A stretch of DNA of 64,000 nucleotides from RGIG4034 sp045576455 (GTDB lineage: Bacteria > Bacillota > Clostridia > Lachnospirales > Lachnospiraceae), in contig JAZNGM010000007.1 in the NCBI GenBank assembly GCA_045576455.1, forward strand, positions 69,287 through 133,286. The letters are read 5' to 3'. Numbering within the stretch: the stretch's first letter is position 1; every line of letters starts with the position of its first letter. This document shows, piece after piece, positions 8,140-17,567 of the stretch. A model generated the notes under the pieces. That model was not told the origin of the DNA. It saw only the letters and a list, made by a program, of their open reading frames with translations, and did no database searches. Both the position numbers and the translations under genes were made by a program.

Positions 8140-9638
8140 TGAAGGGTAATTTTTTTGATAATTTGTTTATTTTTGAGATGGCCAATTCACATCAGGGAAG
8201 TGTGGAGCATGGTAAGGCAATTATCCGTGAGATGGGAAAAATTGCAAGAAAATACAATATTAAAGCAGCGGTGAAACTGCAATACCGTGACTTGGATACT
8301 TTTATTCATCCGGATTTTAAGGATAGAACGGATGTGAAGCACATTCCACGATTTATGGGTACGCGTCTTAGCTATGAGCAGTTCTCCGAATTGGTGGATT
8401 GTATCCGTAGCGAGGAAATGCTTACGATGAGCACCCCTTTTGATGAGAAGGGGGTTGACTGGTGCATGGACCAGGGACTCGATATTATTAAGGTGGCAAG
8501 CTGTTCTGCATTAGACTGGCCCCTCTTAATGAAGATAGAGAAGACAAAGAAACCGGTTATTATTTCAACCGGTGGTAAGACGCTTTCCGATATTGATAAG
8601 ATATATAACTATTTTTCACACAGAAAAGCAAACTTTGCATTTTTGCATTGCGTAGCAGAATATCCGGCACCGATGGATAGCTTACAGCTTGATTTCATTT
8701 CAAGAATGCAGAAACGTTACAGGGACATTCCTATCGGCTATTCAGGACATGAAGACCCAAATGACAATACAGTACCGATGCTTGCTATTGCTAAGGGCGC
8801 TAAGATATTGGAACGTCACGTAGGTCTTCCTACAGAAACCATAACCCTTAATGCCTATTCTATGAATCCGCAGCAGGCAGGTAAATGGGTAGAAGCGGCA
8901 CTTAATGCGCGCAGAATGTGTACTATGAAAAAAGATAATACGAAATATATCAGCCAGGATGAGATAGACTCACTTCGTTCCCTGATGCGTGGTGTATATG
9001 CAAAACGTCCGATAAAGGCGGGCGAAGTGCTTACGGAAGCGGATGTATATTATGCAATGCCGTTGCAGGACAACCAGCTTACCAGCGGTGAATTTAAAGA
9101 GGGTATGGTGGCAAGTGTTGATTATGAAGCTAATGCTAAAATTACGGAACAGCCAAAACTGAGTGGTGTCGGTATTGTGAGAAGTGCTGTGCATGATGCC
9201 AAGGGTATGCTATATGAAGCTGGCATAATGTTAGGTAATGATTTCGAAGTTGAACTATCGCATCATTACGGTATGAAGCATTTCCGCCAGAACGGTGCCA
9301 TCATTATTAACATTATTAACCGTGAATATTGTAAGAAATATATTATTGTTTTACCGGGACAGTATCATCCGTCCCATGCCCATAGGATAAAGGAAGAAAC
9401 CTTCCAGGTATTATATGGTGATTTGGATATACAAATTGAAGATGGACAGGTAAAACACCTTCATCCGGGCGATATCCAGACGGTGTTAAGAGGGGAGTAT
9501 CATTCCTTCTCATCCAATACAGGTGCTATTTTTGAAGAAGTGTCTACACAACATATGAAGAGTGATTCCTATTATAAGGATGAAGCTATTAATAGTGCAG
9601 ACCCTATGGAGAGAAAAACGTTCCTTAAAAAGTGGTAG
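8136..9638 (+). CDS. NeuB-family nonulosonic acid synthase with C-terminal cupin
   Basis: Three domains are visible. Residues 8-265 are a NeuB/PseI/LegI aldolase barrel (FEMANSHQGS, MSTPFDEKGVDW, IPIGYSGHEDPND), which condenses phosphoenolpyruvate with an amino sugar. Residues about 280-345 form the antifreeze-like SAF domain (RGVYAKRPIKAGEVLTEAD). Residues about 385-475 form a cupin with PSHAHRIKEETFQVLYG and LHPGDIQ metal-binding-type motifs. At 500 residues it is about 150 longer than a plain synthase. The start at 8136 has AAGGAGG upstream and overlaps the Maf stop. The matching CMP-sugar synthetase is at 28204. Which sugar is made cannot be read from the sequence; the earlier pathway steps are not in this window. 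Confidence 0.88.
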   Translation: MMKGNFFDNLFIFEMANSHQGSVEHGKAIIREMGKIARKYNIKAAVKLQYRDLDTFIHPDFKDRTDVKHIPRFMGTRLSYEQFSELVDCIRSEEMLTMSTPFDEKGVDWCMDQGLDIIKVASCSALDWPLLMKIEKTKKPVIISTGGKTLSDIDKIYNYFSHRKANFAFLHCVAEYPAPMDSLQLDFISRMQKRYRDIPIGYSGHEDPNDNTVPMLAIAKGAKILERHVGLPTETITLNAYSMNPQQAGKWVEAALNARRMCTMKKDNTKYISQDEIDSLRSLMRGVYAKRPIKAGEVLTEADVYYAMPLQDNQLTSGEFKEGMVASVDYEANAKITEQPKLSGVGIVRSAVHDAKGMLYEAGIMLGNDFEVELSHHYGMKHFRQNGAIIINIINREYCKKYIIVLPGQYHPSHAHRIKEETFQVLYGDLDIQIEDGQVKHLHPGDIQTVLRGEYHSFSSNTGAIFEEVSTQHMKSDSYYKDEAINSADPMERKTFLKKW

Positions 9639-9699
9639 TATCCTAAAATGTGTGCCGGATGGATTTTGTGAAGAAGTATATGAAAGGATTGTGAGCGTT

Positions 9700-10032
9700 A
9701 TGGATAGAGCAGTCTTATTAAAAGAAGCAATATTAAGTAAATATAAGAGCATAAGAGCATTTTCTATCGAAATGGAAATTCCATATAGTACGCTTGCTAC
9801 CGCAATGGAACGAGGCATTGATGGAATGGCTTATGGGACAGTAATCAGAATTTGTGAGAAACTGAACCTTAACCCGATAGACTTCAAACCTCTTGATGCC
9901 CCTTCTGATGTTTCTGAACAGATTGTGGCAGGAAATGTAATGAAGTATTACTTTAAACTCAATTCGCAAGGTAGAGAGCAGGCGTTGGGCATTATACGAG
10001 ATTATACAGAAATTCCGAGGTACACAGTATGA
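9700..10032 (+). CDS. XRE-type helix-turn-helix regulator
   Basis: A 110-residue protein with an N-terminal Cro/CI-like helix-turn-helix (SIRAFSIEMEIPYSTLATAM, then VIRICEKLNLNPIDF). I start it at ATG 9700, preceded by AAAGGA; a longer in-frame reading from 9562 runs inside neuB and lacks a site. Its stop overlaps the start of the second Maf by 4 bases. A DNA-binding protein embedded between neuB and Maf could control the island, but its target is unknown. No operator was identified. Confidence 0.75.
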   Translation: MDRAVLLKEAILSKYKSIRAFSIEMEIPYSTLATAMERGIDGMAYGTVIRICEKLNLNPIDFKPLDAPSDVSEQIVAGNVMKYYFKLNSQGREQALGIIRDYTEIPRYTV

Positions 10033-11744
10033 CAGGAGATATGATTAATGAAATAGAAAGAATCCTAATTGTCAGTGTAGAGCGGATTAACCGGATACGT
10101 ATCCAAATTGAGCATTTTGAGTATGATACGGCATTAAGGGAAATGTCTATTTTTACAAGGACTATACAGACCTTTCTTCGGCGGATAGTGGAAGCGGAAG
10201 CAGAACTTCGGGAAATGGATTTGCTCCCAGATTATAATTATTTGATCGCTTGTGTAAGCGAAATGAATGAAGCTCAGGAAAACAGTGATTTTGTATTATT
10301 AGAAGATATTTTGCATTGTAAGCTTTATCCGTTTTTTTCAAACCTGCTTATTATGTATCAACAAGTGTGGGAATATCGCGAAGAGAACGCACTTGAGGCT
10401 AATCTTGAAGCTTTAAAGGAAATGCAACCGGATTTATATGAATTGTTATTAAAGATTAAAGATAATAGCGAATTGTCTTCTGATTATTTATTGGAAAACA
10501 CAAATTCAGGAATGCAGACCCTCAAGAAACTTGAGGCTGGAGGCGGTTACTATATCTATTCAAATGATAATCCCAGAGCCAATGTTATGCGTTGGACTAA
10601 ACATGAACTTAAGCTTTCGGATGACGAACTGCGCGAAGCAGAAGTAAGAGAGTATCACGTGTTGGGGTTTGATTTAGGATACGTGTATATGGGCGTTGAT
10701 TATCACACTAAGGGTTTGTATCCGGTGCATTGTTATGAAACAGATCCGGCTATGTTGATATATGCCCTGCGATTAAGGAATTATTCGGGTGCAATAAAAA
10801 GAAATCTGGTTTTGCACTTAGATCCGCTTTTGACAGAATTTGCTTCGCATGTGAAGGAAAAGCATAGCAAGGTATTGCTGTATCCGCCAAGGGTGAGGAT
10901 GATTGAGAATGCCGAAATCCGTAGTTCCTATATGAAGTACCTGACGGCACAAAACTCGGTTAGGGAACAGGCGGTACTGTTGAGCGGAAATTTTTATAAA
11001 AACCAAAGCAGGCAGGATGTTCAAAATGTTGACTGTCTTTCTGCTTGCTTTGCCGGAAAAGATGTATATATTGTGGCAGCCGGGCCATCCCTTGATAAGA
11101 ATTTTATGGAGCTTAAGAAAGTTGAAAAAAGAGAAGATTCACTTATTTTGGCGACGGGAACGGTATTTAGAAAAATGATGAATGCCGGTATCAGACCGGA
11201 TTATGTAATAATAAGCGAAGCAAATGAACGCGTAAAAGCTCAAATTGCCGGCTACGAAAATGAGAATGTTCCCATGTTACTGCTTTCAACAGCTACGCAT
11301 GTATTGTATACGACATATAAAGGAGCAAAATATAAAATATATCAGTATGAATTTTCTCCTGCCGAAAGAGCTGCGGCCGGGGAAAAATGCAGTCTTTATA
11401 TGACGGGGGGATCGGTAAGTACAACGGCATGTGATGTGGCAATACGCCTGAGAGCAGGAAGAATTATTTTTCTGGGACTTGACCTGGCATTTACCGATGG
11501 TCTTGCACATAGTCTTGATACATCGAGACGGGATTATATTGATAACGGGAATTTAACCATGATACCGGGATACGATGGTAAAGAAGTTCAGGCAGACGTT
11601 AAGTTTATGCTTTATATTGATTGGTTTAAAAGACGTTTAAAAATGGATGATGTAAGGGAAATAGAAATAATAGACGCTACTGAAGGCGGTGCCATCATTC
11701 CGGGAATGAAAATCATGAAACTGTCGGAAGCTATGACGGGGTAA
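10029..11744 (+). CDS. Maf-type (MptE-like, DUF115) flagellin glycosylation protein 2
   Basis: A 571-residue relative of the Maf at 6259, with a different N terminus. The MptE-like domain shows VAAGPSLDKN near residue 349, GLDLAFTDGLAHS near 482 and IDATEGGA near 547, the same three landmarks as the first copy, but it stops about 20 residues after the last one and lacks the long helical C terminus. ATG 10029 overlaps the HTH gene stop. Two Maf proteins in one island may glycosylate the two flagellins, or attach different sugars; this is inference. Confidence 0.85.
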   Translation: MTGDMINEIERILIVSVERINRIRIQIEHFEYDTALREMSIFTRTIQTFLRRIVEAEAELREMDLLPDYNYLIACVSEMNEAQENSDFVLLEDILHCKLYPFFSNLLIMYQQVWEYREENALEANLEALKEMQPDLYELLLKIKDNSELSSDYLLENTNSGMQTLKKLEAGGGYYIYSNDNPRANVMRWTKHELKLSDDELREAEVREYHVLGFDLGYVYMGVDYHTKGLYPVHCYETDPAMLIYALRLRNYSGAIKRNLVLHLDPLLTEFASHVKEKHSKVLLYPPRVRMIENAEIRSSYMKYLTAQNSVREQAVLLSGNFYKNQSRQDVQNVDCLSACFAGKDVYIVAAGPSLDKNFMELKKVEKREDSLILATGTVFRKMMNAGIRPDYVIISEANERVKAQIAGYENENVPMLLLSTATHVLYTTYKGAKYKIYQYEFSPAERAAAGEKCSLYMTGGSVSTTACDVAIRLRAGRIIFLGLDLAFTDGLAHSLDTSRRDYIDNGNLTMIPGYDGKEVQADVKFMLYIDWFKRRLKMDDVREIEIIDATEGGAIIPGMKIMKLSEAMTG

Positions 11745-11813
11745 AATCTTACGAGGTGTACTTTGACCGCTGATGGGTTTGTGGAAAAGAACAGATAAGG
11801 AAAGGAGACAAAA

Positions 11814-13031
11814 GTGGGTAAATTTATCAGAAGAATAAAGTATTGGTCGCAGTTGTTTCTTTTCCCTGTATATTGGTTATCGTTTATTACGCCACGAAGT
11901 AAGAAAATTTGGGTAGTGGGAAGTACCTTTGGAAACCGTTTTGCAGATAACGGAAGATATTTTTATCTGTATTTGGCGCAACAGCAGAAAGAAGCTGTAA
12001 AAGCGATATGGATAACCCGTAAGAAAGAAATAGCTGCCTTTTTAAAAGAAAAGGGCTATCAGGCATATTATGTACGGAGCTTGCCGGGAATTTGGTATTG
12101 TTTTAGGGCGAAGGTATATGTGTATGATAATTACACAAAAGATATTTGCTTTTGGACTTCGGGTGGGGCGTTACATATTAACTTATGGCATGGTTCGGGA
12201 AATAAGAAGACGAATTATGATAATGTACATGATTATTTGCGACATCCACGGAGTAAGCGGGAAGCTTTCAGTAATTTTTTGATTAGTGTTACGAATGAAA
12301 AGCCACGGGATTATGTGCTTGCAACGTCGCCTATGATGCAGAAAATATTTATGAGTGCATTCAGACTTAAAGAAAATCATGTGCTTGTAAACGGTTACCC
12401 TAGAAATGATATGCTTACAGGGAATGCTGTTAAGAATGTTTATACTGAAAAAGAAAACGAAGTATATTTGGATATGCAGGAAAAACATGTACAGGGAAAT
12501 AAAATACTGGTTTATATGCCTACCTTCAGAAAGTCGGAAGAGAAGTTTTTTGAGGTAATGGATTTGGAGGCATTTAATGCATTTTTAAAAGAAGAGAAAC
12601 TTGTTTTTTATGCTAAGATGCATCCTAAATCCAAGGTTAAGGAGTTGTTTGCAAAAATTAGTTATAGCAATATAGTTAATGTGGATGCAGATGTAGACCC
12701 TTATTCTTTCTTAAGGGAAGCGGATTTGCTTGTTACGGATTATTCATCTATTTATTCGGATTATTTATTGTTAAATAAGCCGTCAGTGTTGTTCCCGTAT
12801 GATTTTGAAGAATATTCTTTGGATACAAGGGAGTGCTATTTCCCCTATGATGAATATATGCCCGAGATTAAAGTTTATACGATGGAAGAATTAATGAACG
12901 CCATCAGTGCTGTGCAGCGGGAGGATACAGGGGGCGAGGGAAGAAAAGCCCTAAAGGATAAGATTTTTGAATGCGAAGATGGCAGATCCTGTGAAAGGTT
13001 ATATAGCAAAGTATGGGAGCTGTTGAATTGA
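11814..13031 (+). CDS. CDP-glycerol/polyol-phosphate transferase, TagF/TarB-like
   Basis: A 405-residue member of the CDP-glycerol:poly(glycerophosphate) glycerophosphotransferase family, which transfers polyol-phosphate from CDP-polyol. Landmarks are INLWHGSGNKK near residue 122, YMPTFRKS near 234, KMHPKSK near 268 and TDYSSIYSDY near 308. It starts at GTG 11814 with an AAGGAGA site upstream. The next gene is a TarI/IspD-like cytidylyltransferase that could supply the CDP-polyol. Such enzymes usually build teichoic acid; here they lie inside a flagellar island, so a phosphopolyol on a flagellar or surface glycan is equally possible. Confidence 0.85.
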   Translation: MGKFIRRIKYWSQLFLFPVYWLSFITPRSKKIWVVGSTFGNRFADNGRYFYLYLAQQQKEAVKAIWITRKKEIAAFLKEKGYQAYYVRSLPGIWYCFRAKVYVYDNYTKDICFWTSGGALHINLWHGSGNKKTNYDNVHDYLRHPRSKREAFSNFLISVTNEKPRDYVLATSPMMQKIFMSAFRLKENHVLVNGYPRNDMLTGNAVKNVYTEKENEVYLDMQEKHVQGNKILVYMPTFRKSEEKFFEVMDLEAFNAFLKEEKLVFYAKMHPKSKVKELFAKISYSNIVNVDADVDPYSFLREADLLVTDYSSIYSDYLLLNKPSVLFPYDFEEYSLDTRECYFPYDEYMPEIKVYTMEELMNAISAVQREDTGGEGRKALKDKIFECEDGRSCERLYSKVWELLN

Positions 13032-13044
13032 AGGAGGTAGTGCC

Positions 13045-13755
13045 ATGAACATAGCATTAATTATTGCCGGCGGAAGCGGTCAGAGGATGCAACAGGATAT
13101 ACCAAAACAGTTTATTAATGTATATGACAGACCGGTTATTATTTATACATTGCAGGCATTTCAAAAGCATCCCAATATAGATGCCATAGCAGTTGTATGT
13201 CTTAATGGCTGGGAAGAAATTTTGAAGGCATACGCTAAACAGTTCGGAATAGAAAAACTCAAATGGATATTTCCGGGTGGTGATAATGGTCAGGAATCGC
13301 TTAAAAATGGAATTATGGGGCTTAAGGAAGTCTGTAATGATGAGGATATAGTACTTATCCATGATGCAATTAGACCGCTCGTTTCACAGGAGATTATTTC
13401 GGAAAACATTAGCTGCTGTATTAAAAATGGTTCTGCCATTACCGTAATTCCTTGTGCAGAGGCAATGCTTCTTACGGAGGACAGGAGTAGTGCAACCGAG
13501 ATGATTCACAGGGATAGGCTTGCGAGAACACAGACACCACAGGCGTTTTATCTTGGCAAATTAGTGTGGGCTCATGAGGAAGCAAAAAAGCGTGGAATAA
13601 CAAATTCTATAGCGACCTGTACGTTAATGATTGAATTGGGAGAAGAAGTACATTTTTCAACCGGTTCTGAGAAAAACCTTAAATTGACGACTACAGATGA
13701 TATAGAAATCTTTAAAGCATTGCTTAATTCTAAGAAAGATGAGTGGTTGAAATAG
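13045..13755 (+). CDS. IspD/TarI-family cytidylyltransferase, probably polyol-phosphate type
   Basis: A 236-residue nucleotidyltransferase with the N-terminal IIAGGSGQRM loop, DIPKQFI, HDAIRPLV and RLARTQTPQAF motifs. The ending CTLMIELGEEVHFSTGSEKN and LKLTTTDDIEIFKALL resembles TarI (ribitol-5-phosphate cytidylyltransferase) more than housekeeping IspD, and it follows a TagF-like gene by 13 bases. I therefore favour CDP-ribitol or a related CDP-polyol as product. ispE is elsewhere in the window (47310), so an IspD role cannot be fully excluded. Confidence 0.8.
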   Translation: MNIALIIAGGSGQRMQQDIPKQFINVYDRPVIIYTLQAFQKHPNIDAIAVVCLNGWEEILKAYAKQFGIEKLKWIFPGGDNGQESLKNGIMGLKEVCNDEDIVLIHDAIRPLVSQEIISENISCCIKNGSAITVIPCAEAMLLTEDRSSATEMIHRDRLARTQTPQAFYLGKLVWAHEEAKKRGITNSIATCTLMIELGEEVHFSTGSEKNLKLTTTDDIEIFKALLNSKKDEWLK

Positions 13756-13823
13756 CTGATTTGTACGGGGTTATTAGCTTATAGAAGTATTGACAAATAT
13801 ACAGTATAGAATGGGGAGACGCT

Positions 13824-14882
13824 ATGTCCAGATTGGATTCTGCAACATACATGGAGGATTTGAAGTCCGTCTGTGAAGAAAAAATTCCATATGAAAAACT
13901 TGCCGGTTGCAGAATTCTTGTGACAGGGGCAACCGGTCTTATAGGAAGTGCTATAGTTGACACGCTTATGTATTTGAAAAGACATAAGGCGGTTATTGTT
14001 AAACTTGATATCCTTGTCCGTAATACGGAAAGAGCAAAAGAGCAGTTTTTACCATATGTAAGTGACGATGCTTTCCGAATGATTGAAGGCGACCTTACGC
14101 GATATTTTCTTTTGGAACAGGAATATGATTATATCATTCATGGTGCGGGAAATAACCATCCGGTAGCGTTTGCCAAGGAACCGGTGGAGACGATGAAAAC
14201 GGCTCTTACCGGTACAATGAGTCTTTTGGATAGTTTGGTTAGACAGGAGAAAAAAGGGAAATTCCTTCTTTTAAGTACCGGCGAGGTTTACGGTAAAAAT
14301 ACAGAAAAGGGTGCGGATGGAAGCCTGGAAACAGACATAGGAGTTGTAGACCCGATGGCTTTCCGTTCCTGTTATCCGGAAGCAAAAAGAGCGGCGGAAA
14401 CTTTATGTGTATCTTATGCGTCGGAATATGGTATTAAGATGAATGTTGCAAGATTAAGCTATATATATGGAGCTACTTTCCAGGAAAGCAGTACAAAAGC
14501 GGATGTACAGTTTTTGCAGAAAGCAATTAGCGGGGAAGATATTGTGATGAAGAGTGCGGGAGCACAGATGCGTTCCTATTGTTATCTTGCGGATGCTGTG
14601 AGAGGTATTATGTGTATTCTGCTTAACGGGACGGATGGTGAAGTGTATAACGTAGCTAATGCAGAAAGTAATGTTACGATACGGGAATTTGCCGAAACGC
14701 TTGCAGGGATTGCGGGTGTGAAAGTAATATTTGAAAATCCCGGTGACGCGGAGCAAAAAGGCTATTCTAAATTGGGAAAAGAATTATTGGATCCGTCAAA
14801 ACTTAAAACGTTGGGTTACTCTTCCAAGGTGGGACTTAAAGATGCCCTTAAACGGATTCTTAAGATTAGGGAAGAGTCATAA
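13824..14882 (+). CDS. NAD-dependent epimerase/dehydratase (extended SDR)
   Basis: A 352-residue Rossmann protein with the GATGLIGSAIVDTL dinucleotide loop near residue 35, STGEVYG as the serine/threonine site and YPEAKRAAE as the YxxxK catalytic pair near 183. Extended SDRs act on nucleotide sugars (4,6-dehydratases, 4-epimerases, decarboxylases). The substrate cannot be deduced. It lies between the TarI-like gene and a glycosyltransferase. A GGGGAG site precedes ATG 13824. Confidence 0.85.
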   Translation: MSRLDSATYMEDLKSVCEEKIPYEKLAGCRILVTGATGLIGSAIVDTLMYLKRHKAVIVKLDILVRNTERAKEQFLPYVSDDAFRMIEGDLTRYFLLEQEYDYIIHGAGNNHPVAFAKEPVETMKTALTGTMSLLDSLVRQEKKGKFLLLSTGEVYGKNTEKGADGSLETDIGVVDPMAFRSCYPEAKRAAETLCVSYASEYGIKMNVARLSYIYGATFQESSTKADVQFLQKAISGEDIVMKSAGAQMRSYCYLADAVRGIMCILLNGTDGEVYNVANAESNVTIREFAETLAGIAGVKVIFENPGDAEQKGYSKLGKELLDPSKLKTLGYSSKVGLKDALKRILKIREES

Positions 14883-14929
14883 GACTAAGAGAGTAACATT
14901 AGAAAAGCCGGAAACGGAGGGCAAGAATT

Positions 14930-16258
14930 ATGAAAGACATCGGTATAGTAATCTGCAATTTTAACAAAAAAGAATATATTTTAAACTGTGTCCAATCGGT
15001 ACTTAATGCAAAGGGGGATAACTATGATGTTTTTGTGGTAGACAATGCCTCCACGGATGGCTCGGCAGAAGCTTTAGCAGAGCGATTCGGTAATAAAATC
15101 ACCCTGCTTGTGAATAAAGAAAACCTGGGCGGTGCAGGCGGTTTTGACACAGGTTTGGAAGAGGTCCTTACAAGAGATTATAAATATTATATGTTGATGG
15201 ATAATGACATTTTAGTGGATAAAGATGCCATTGTATCATTATATGACTTTTTGGAAGATGAGAATAATAAAGATGTGGGAATGGTAGGTTCTAAGGTATA
15301 TTTTATGGACGAACCTGATGTTATTTGGGGGTACGGCGGTAAAATTGATTTTAATGATTATGTCCAAAAAGATCAATTTAAGAATATGAAAGACAGCGTT
15401 GCGATTCCGGAAACTTATTACTGTGATTATGTAGCGGCTTGCTCCCTTATGGTGCGCGCAGATGCAGTAAAGAAAGTTGGTATTATGCCAAGAGAGAACT
15501 TTATTTATTGGGATGATATGGAATGGGGATATCGCTTTAATGAAGCCGGATATAAGGTCTGTGTTTATGGCAAATCAAAAATTTGGCATAAGGCTGGCGG
15601 CAGAAACGCCGGAAATACATTTATTCATTATTACATGTGGCGAAACAGAATCCGCTTTTTCTTAAAGGTATTAAAACCGGAAGAAAGAGAATGCTTTGCG
15701 GATACTATTTTAGCAGAGATGTTCAGAATGGTTTACAGTGTGAATTTGAAAGGTGAAACCAACATAATTAAAACTTTAATGTATGCTTTTGATGATGCTG
15801 TTCATGGTGTAAGCGGAAAAGCAAAAGAGGGACGCATACTTGAAAGGCCTCAGGTTGTAAACCGTGTGGAGCGTGCATGTGCCGGCAAAACAAGTATGCT
15901 AATCCGCTACAATGGACATATGGAAGGATTAGGAAATGTTATTAAAAACATACTGAATTTTGCGCCGGATATGAAAATTGGTATTTCCTGCGATAAGTGT
16001 CCCGAAACAATTACATTGCTTAAGGAACAATATCCGGATTTTAATATTGCTACAGAATATAAGCCATCTCAATATGACGGTCATCTCGTTATGTGTGACC
16101 ACATTTTTAAACTTACGGCGACAGATAAGGAAGATTCTTATATCGATCCATGGTGTAACGTGATTTTTAGTGAAGCTGACTTTGTATATGCAAGAAGTTT
16201 TGAACAGACGAAAAACTTGTTTGTGATGTGTAAAAAAACTTTGATGATGTTACCATGA
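14930..16258 (+). CDS. GT2 family glycosyltransferase, GlfT2/rhamnosyltransferase-like
   Basis: 442 residues. The N-terminal 260 are a GT-A fold: VICNFNKKEYI, VVDNASTDGSAE, LVNKENLGGAGGF, MLMDNDILV with the DND metal motif near residue 86, and a later DDMEWGYR with ED-like acids. The GGAGG and MDND pattern is common in galactofuranosyl- and rhamnosyl-transferases, and UDP-galactopyranose mutase is encoded at 27071. The C-terminal 180 residues are not recognised. A GGAGGG site precedes ATG 14930. No gene follows for 239 bases, making this a likely operon end or break point. Confidence 0.85.
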   Translation: MKDIGIVICNFNKKEYILNCVQSVLNAKGDNYDVFVVDNASTDGSAEALAERFGNKITLLVNKENLGGAGGFDTGLEEVLTRDYKYYMLMDNDILVDKDAIVSLYDFLEDENNKDVGMVGSKVYFMDEPDVIWGYGGKIDFNDYVQKDQFKNMKDSVAIPETYYCDYVAACSLMVRADAVKKVGIMPRENFIYWDDMEWGYRFNEAGYKVCVYGKSKIWHKAGGRNAGNTFIHYYMWRNRIRFFLKVLKPEERECFADTILAEMFRMVYSVNLKGETNIIKTLMYAFDDAVHGVSGKAKEGRILERPQVVNRVERACAGKTSMLIRYNGHMEGLGNVIKNILNFAPDMKIGISCDKCPETITLLKEQYPDFNIATEYKPSQYDGHLVMCDHIFKLTATDKEDSYIDPWCNVIFSEADFVYARSFEQTKNLFVMCKKTLMMLP

Positions 16259-16275
16259 AATTAACTGAATAGCGT

Positions 16276-16303
16276 TAACAAAACCTCTGATGTGACCGAT
16301 ATA
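16276..16303 (+). promoter_or_regulatory. Possible sigma-28 promoter without an obvious flagellar gene
   Basis: TAACAAAA at 16276-16283 and CCGATATA at 16296-16303 have the same 12-base spacing as the flagellin promoters, but the -35 box has one mismatch in TAAA. The -10 lies in a perfect palindrome CCGATATATATATCGG (16296-16311), which may be coincidental or an operator. Confidence 0.4.
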
Positions 16304-16389
16304 TATATCGGATAAAATGTTTGAAAAAGCACGTAAATAAGGATGTTTTCAATTTGGAATCACGGAGGATTATGAATGGATAATGAAGA

Positions 16390-16433
16390 CAATCAAGGCA
16401 AACAAGAGTATAAGTAGGCTTTGGTTGTTTTTT
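16390..16433 (+). terminator. Intrinsic terminator in the 16259-16497 gap
   Basis: CAATCAAGGC at 16390-16399 pairs fully (two G-U) with GCTTTGGTTG at 16418-16427 and runs into TTTTTT. Since it is about 130 bases beyond the GT2 stop and 85 beyond the possible promoter, it may end the upstream operon or a short leader RNA. Confidence 0.75.
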
Positions 16434-16497
16434 GTTTATACATTGAAATGATATGTTGACGCAGAATTGCCTGCTTTTTAGAAAGGGAAACGAAAAC

Positions 16498-17547
16498 ATG
16501 GCATATGACTTTTTGAAAAATACATGGTCAAATTTTGAAAAAGATATACTCGATAAAAAATTATTTCTTTTTGGTGCATCGCAAAAATGCCAAAAGTTCA
16601 TGCAAAGATATGGAGAGCGCTTGGGAGGAAGGATAGAGGCTATCTGTGATAATAATTATACCAAACAGGGGCAATTGTTTTGCAAAATAAAGATAGTTTC
16701 ACCGGATGAATTAGTAAGATATAATGCGGAAGAAATAGTGGTACTCATTACCAGTGCATATATGCGTGAGATTGCAGAACAGTTAGAAGAGATGGGAATC
16801 TATAACTATTATCTTTCAGATATGTTAAACGAATCAAAGAAGATGTGGCTCGGAGCAATTCCGGAGTCGGCGCAAGCAGAGATTAAAGAGTTAAGAGAAT
16901 TATTGGAAGATGACCAATCAAAACAATTGTTGGATTCCATTATAGAAAAGAGAAATAACGGGATTAAAGTTTGGTATGACTTGAATGATCATACAGGGTA
17001 TTTTGATACCGGTATTGTAGAGCTTAAGCCGGGAGATTCATTTATTGATGGCGGAGCATATATCGGAGATACTGTTGACGAAGCATTGAGCCGGGCTGAA
17101 ATTAAGAAAATATGGGCATACGAGCCGGATGAACAAAATTATCACTTGTTGGCGCAAAAGTATGGAAAACAAACGAACATAACGTGTAAATGTGCAGGCT
17201 TATGGAGTGATAACGGTGTGTTATCCTTCAATAGTGTGGGAAACATAGGGTCTTCCATTAAGGAAGACGGAAGTGTCCGGATTCAGACCATTGCATTGGA
17301 TAAAGATATAGATGAGGAAGTTAATTTTATTAAGCTTGATATTGAAGGAGCAGAAATAGAAGCATTAACGGGAGCCGAACAACTTATAAAAAAATATCGG
17401 CCTAAGTTGGCGATTTGTGTTTATCATAAACAGGAAGATTTATGGAAAATACCATTATTAATTAAAAAAATGGTACCGGAATATCATATTTATCTGCGAC
17501 ATCAATCTGATTATTTCTACGATACAGTTATGTTTGCATATGTGTAG
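16498..17547 (+). CDS. Rossmann domain-FkbM family methyltransferase fusion
   Basis: 349 residues. Residues about 17-100 form a nucleotide-binding-like domain (KLFLFGASQKCQKFMQRYG, then EAICDNNYTKQG) of the kind seen at the N terminus of sugar-modifying enzymes. Residues about 175-345 are an FkbM-type SAM-dependent methyltransferase: SFIDGGAYIGDTVDEAL, WAYEPDEQNY and NFIKLDIEGAEIEAL. The product would be an O-methyl group on a sugar or lipid-linked glycan. I take ATG 16498, which has AAAGGGA upstream. It begins the second transcription unit of the island. The same Rossmann module recurs at 17568 and 21106. Confidence 0.85.
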   Translation: MAYDFLKNTWSNFEKDILDKKLFLFGASQKCQKFMQRYGERLGGRIEAICDNNYTKQGQLFCKIKIVSPDELVRYNAEEIVVLITSAYMREIAEQLEEMGIYNYYLSDMLNESKKMWLGAIPESAQAEIKELRELLEDDQSKQLLDSIIEKRNNGIKVWYDLNDHTGYFDTGIVELKPGDSFIDGGAYIGDTVDEALSRAEIKKIWAYEPDEQNYHLLAQKYGKQTNITCKCAGLWSDNGVLSFNSVGNIGSSIKEDGSVRIQTIALDKDIDEEVNFIKLDIEGAEIEALTGAEQLIKKYRPKLAICVYHKQEDLWKIPLLIKKMVPEYHIYLRHQSDYFYDTVMFAYV

Positions 17548-17567
17548 GGAAGAAAGCAGGTGCGGTT

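Noticed and set aside
13788..13816. TTGACA near 13788 as a sigma-A promoter
   Set aside because: The following TATAGA lies only nine bases away, too close for a functional pair.
16296..16311. Palindrome CCGATATATATATCGG as a regulator-binding site
   Set aside because: It could equally be a chance extension of the -10 box; no second copy was found elsewhere in the window to support an operator.
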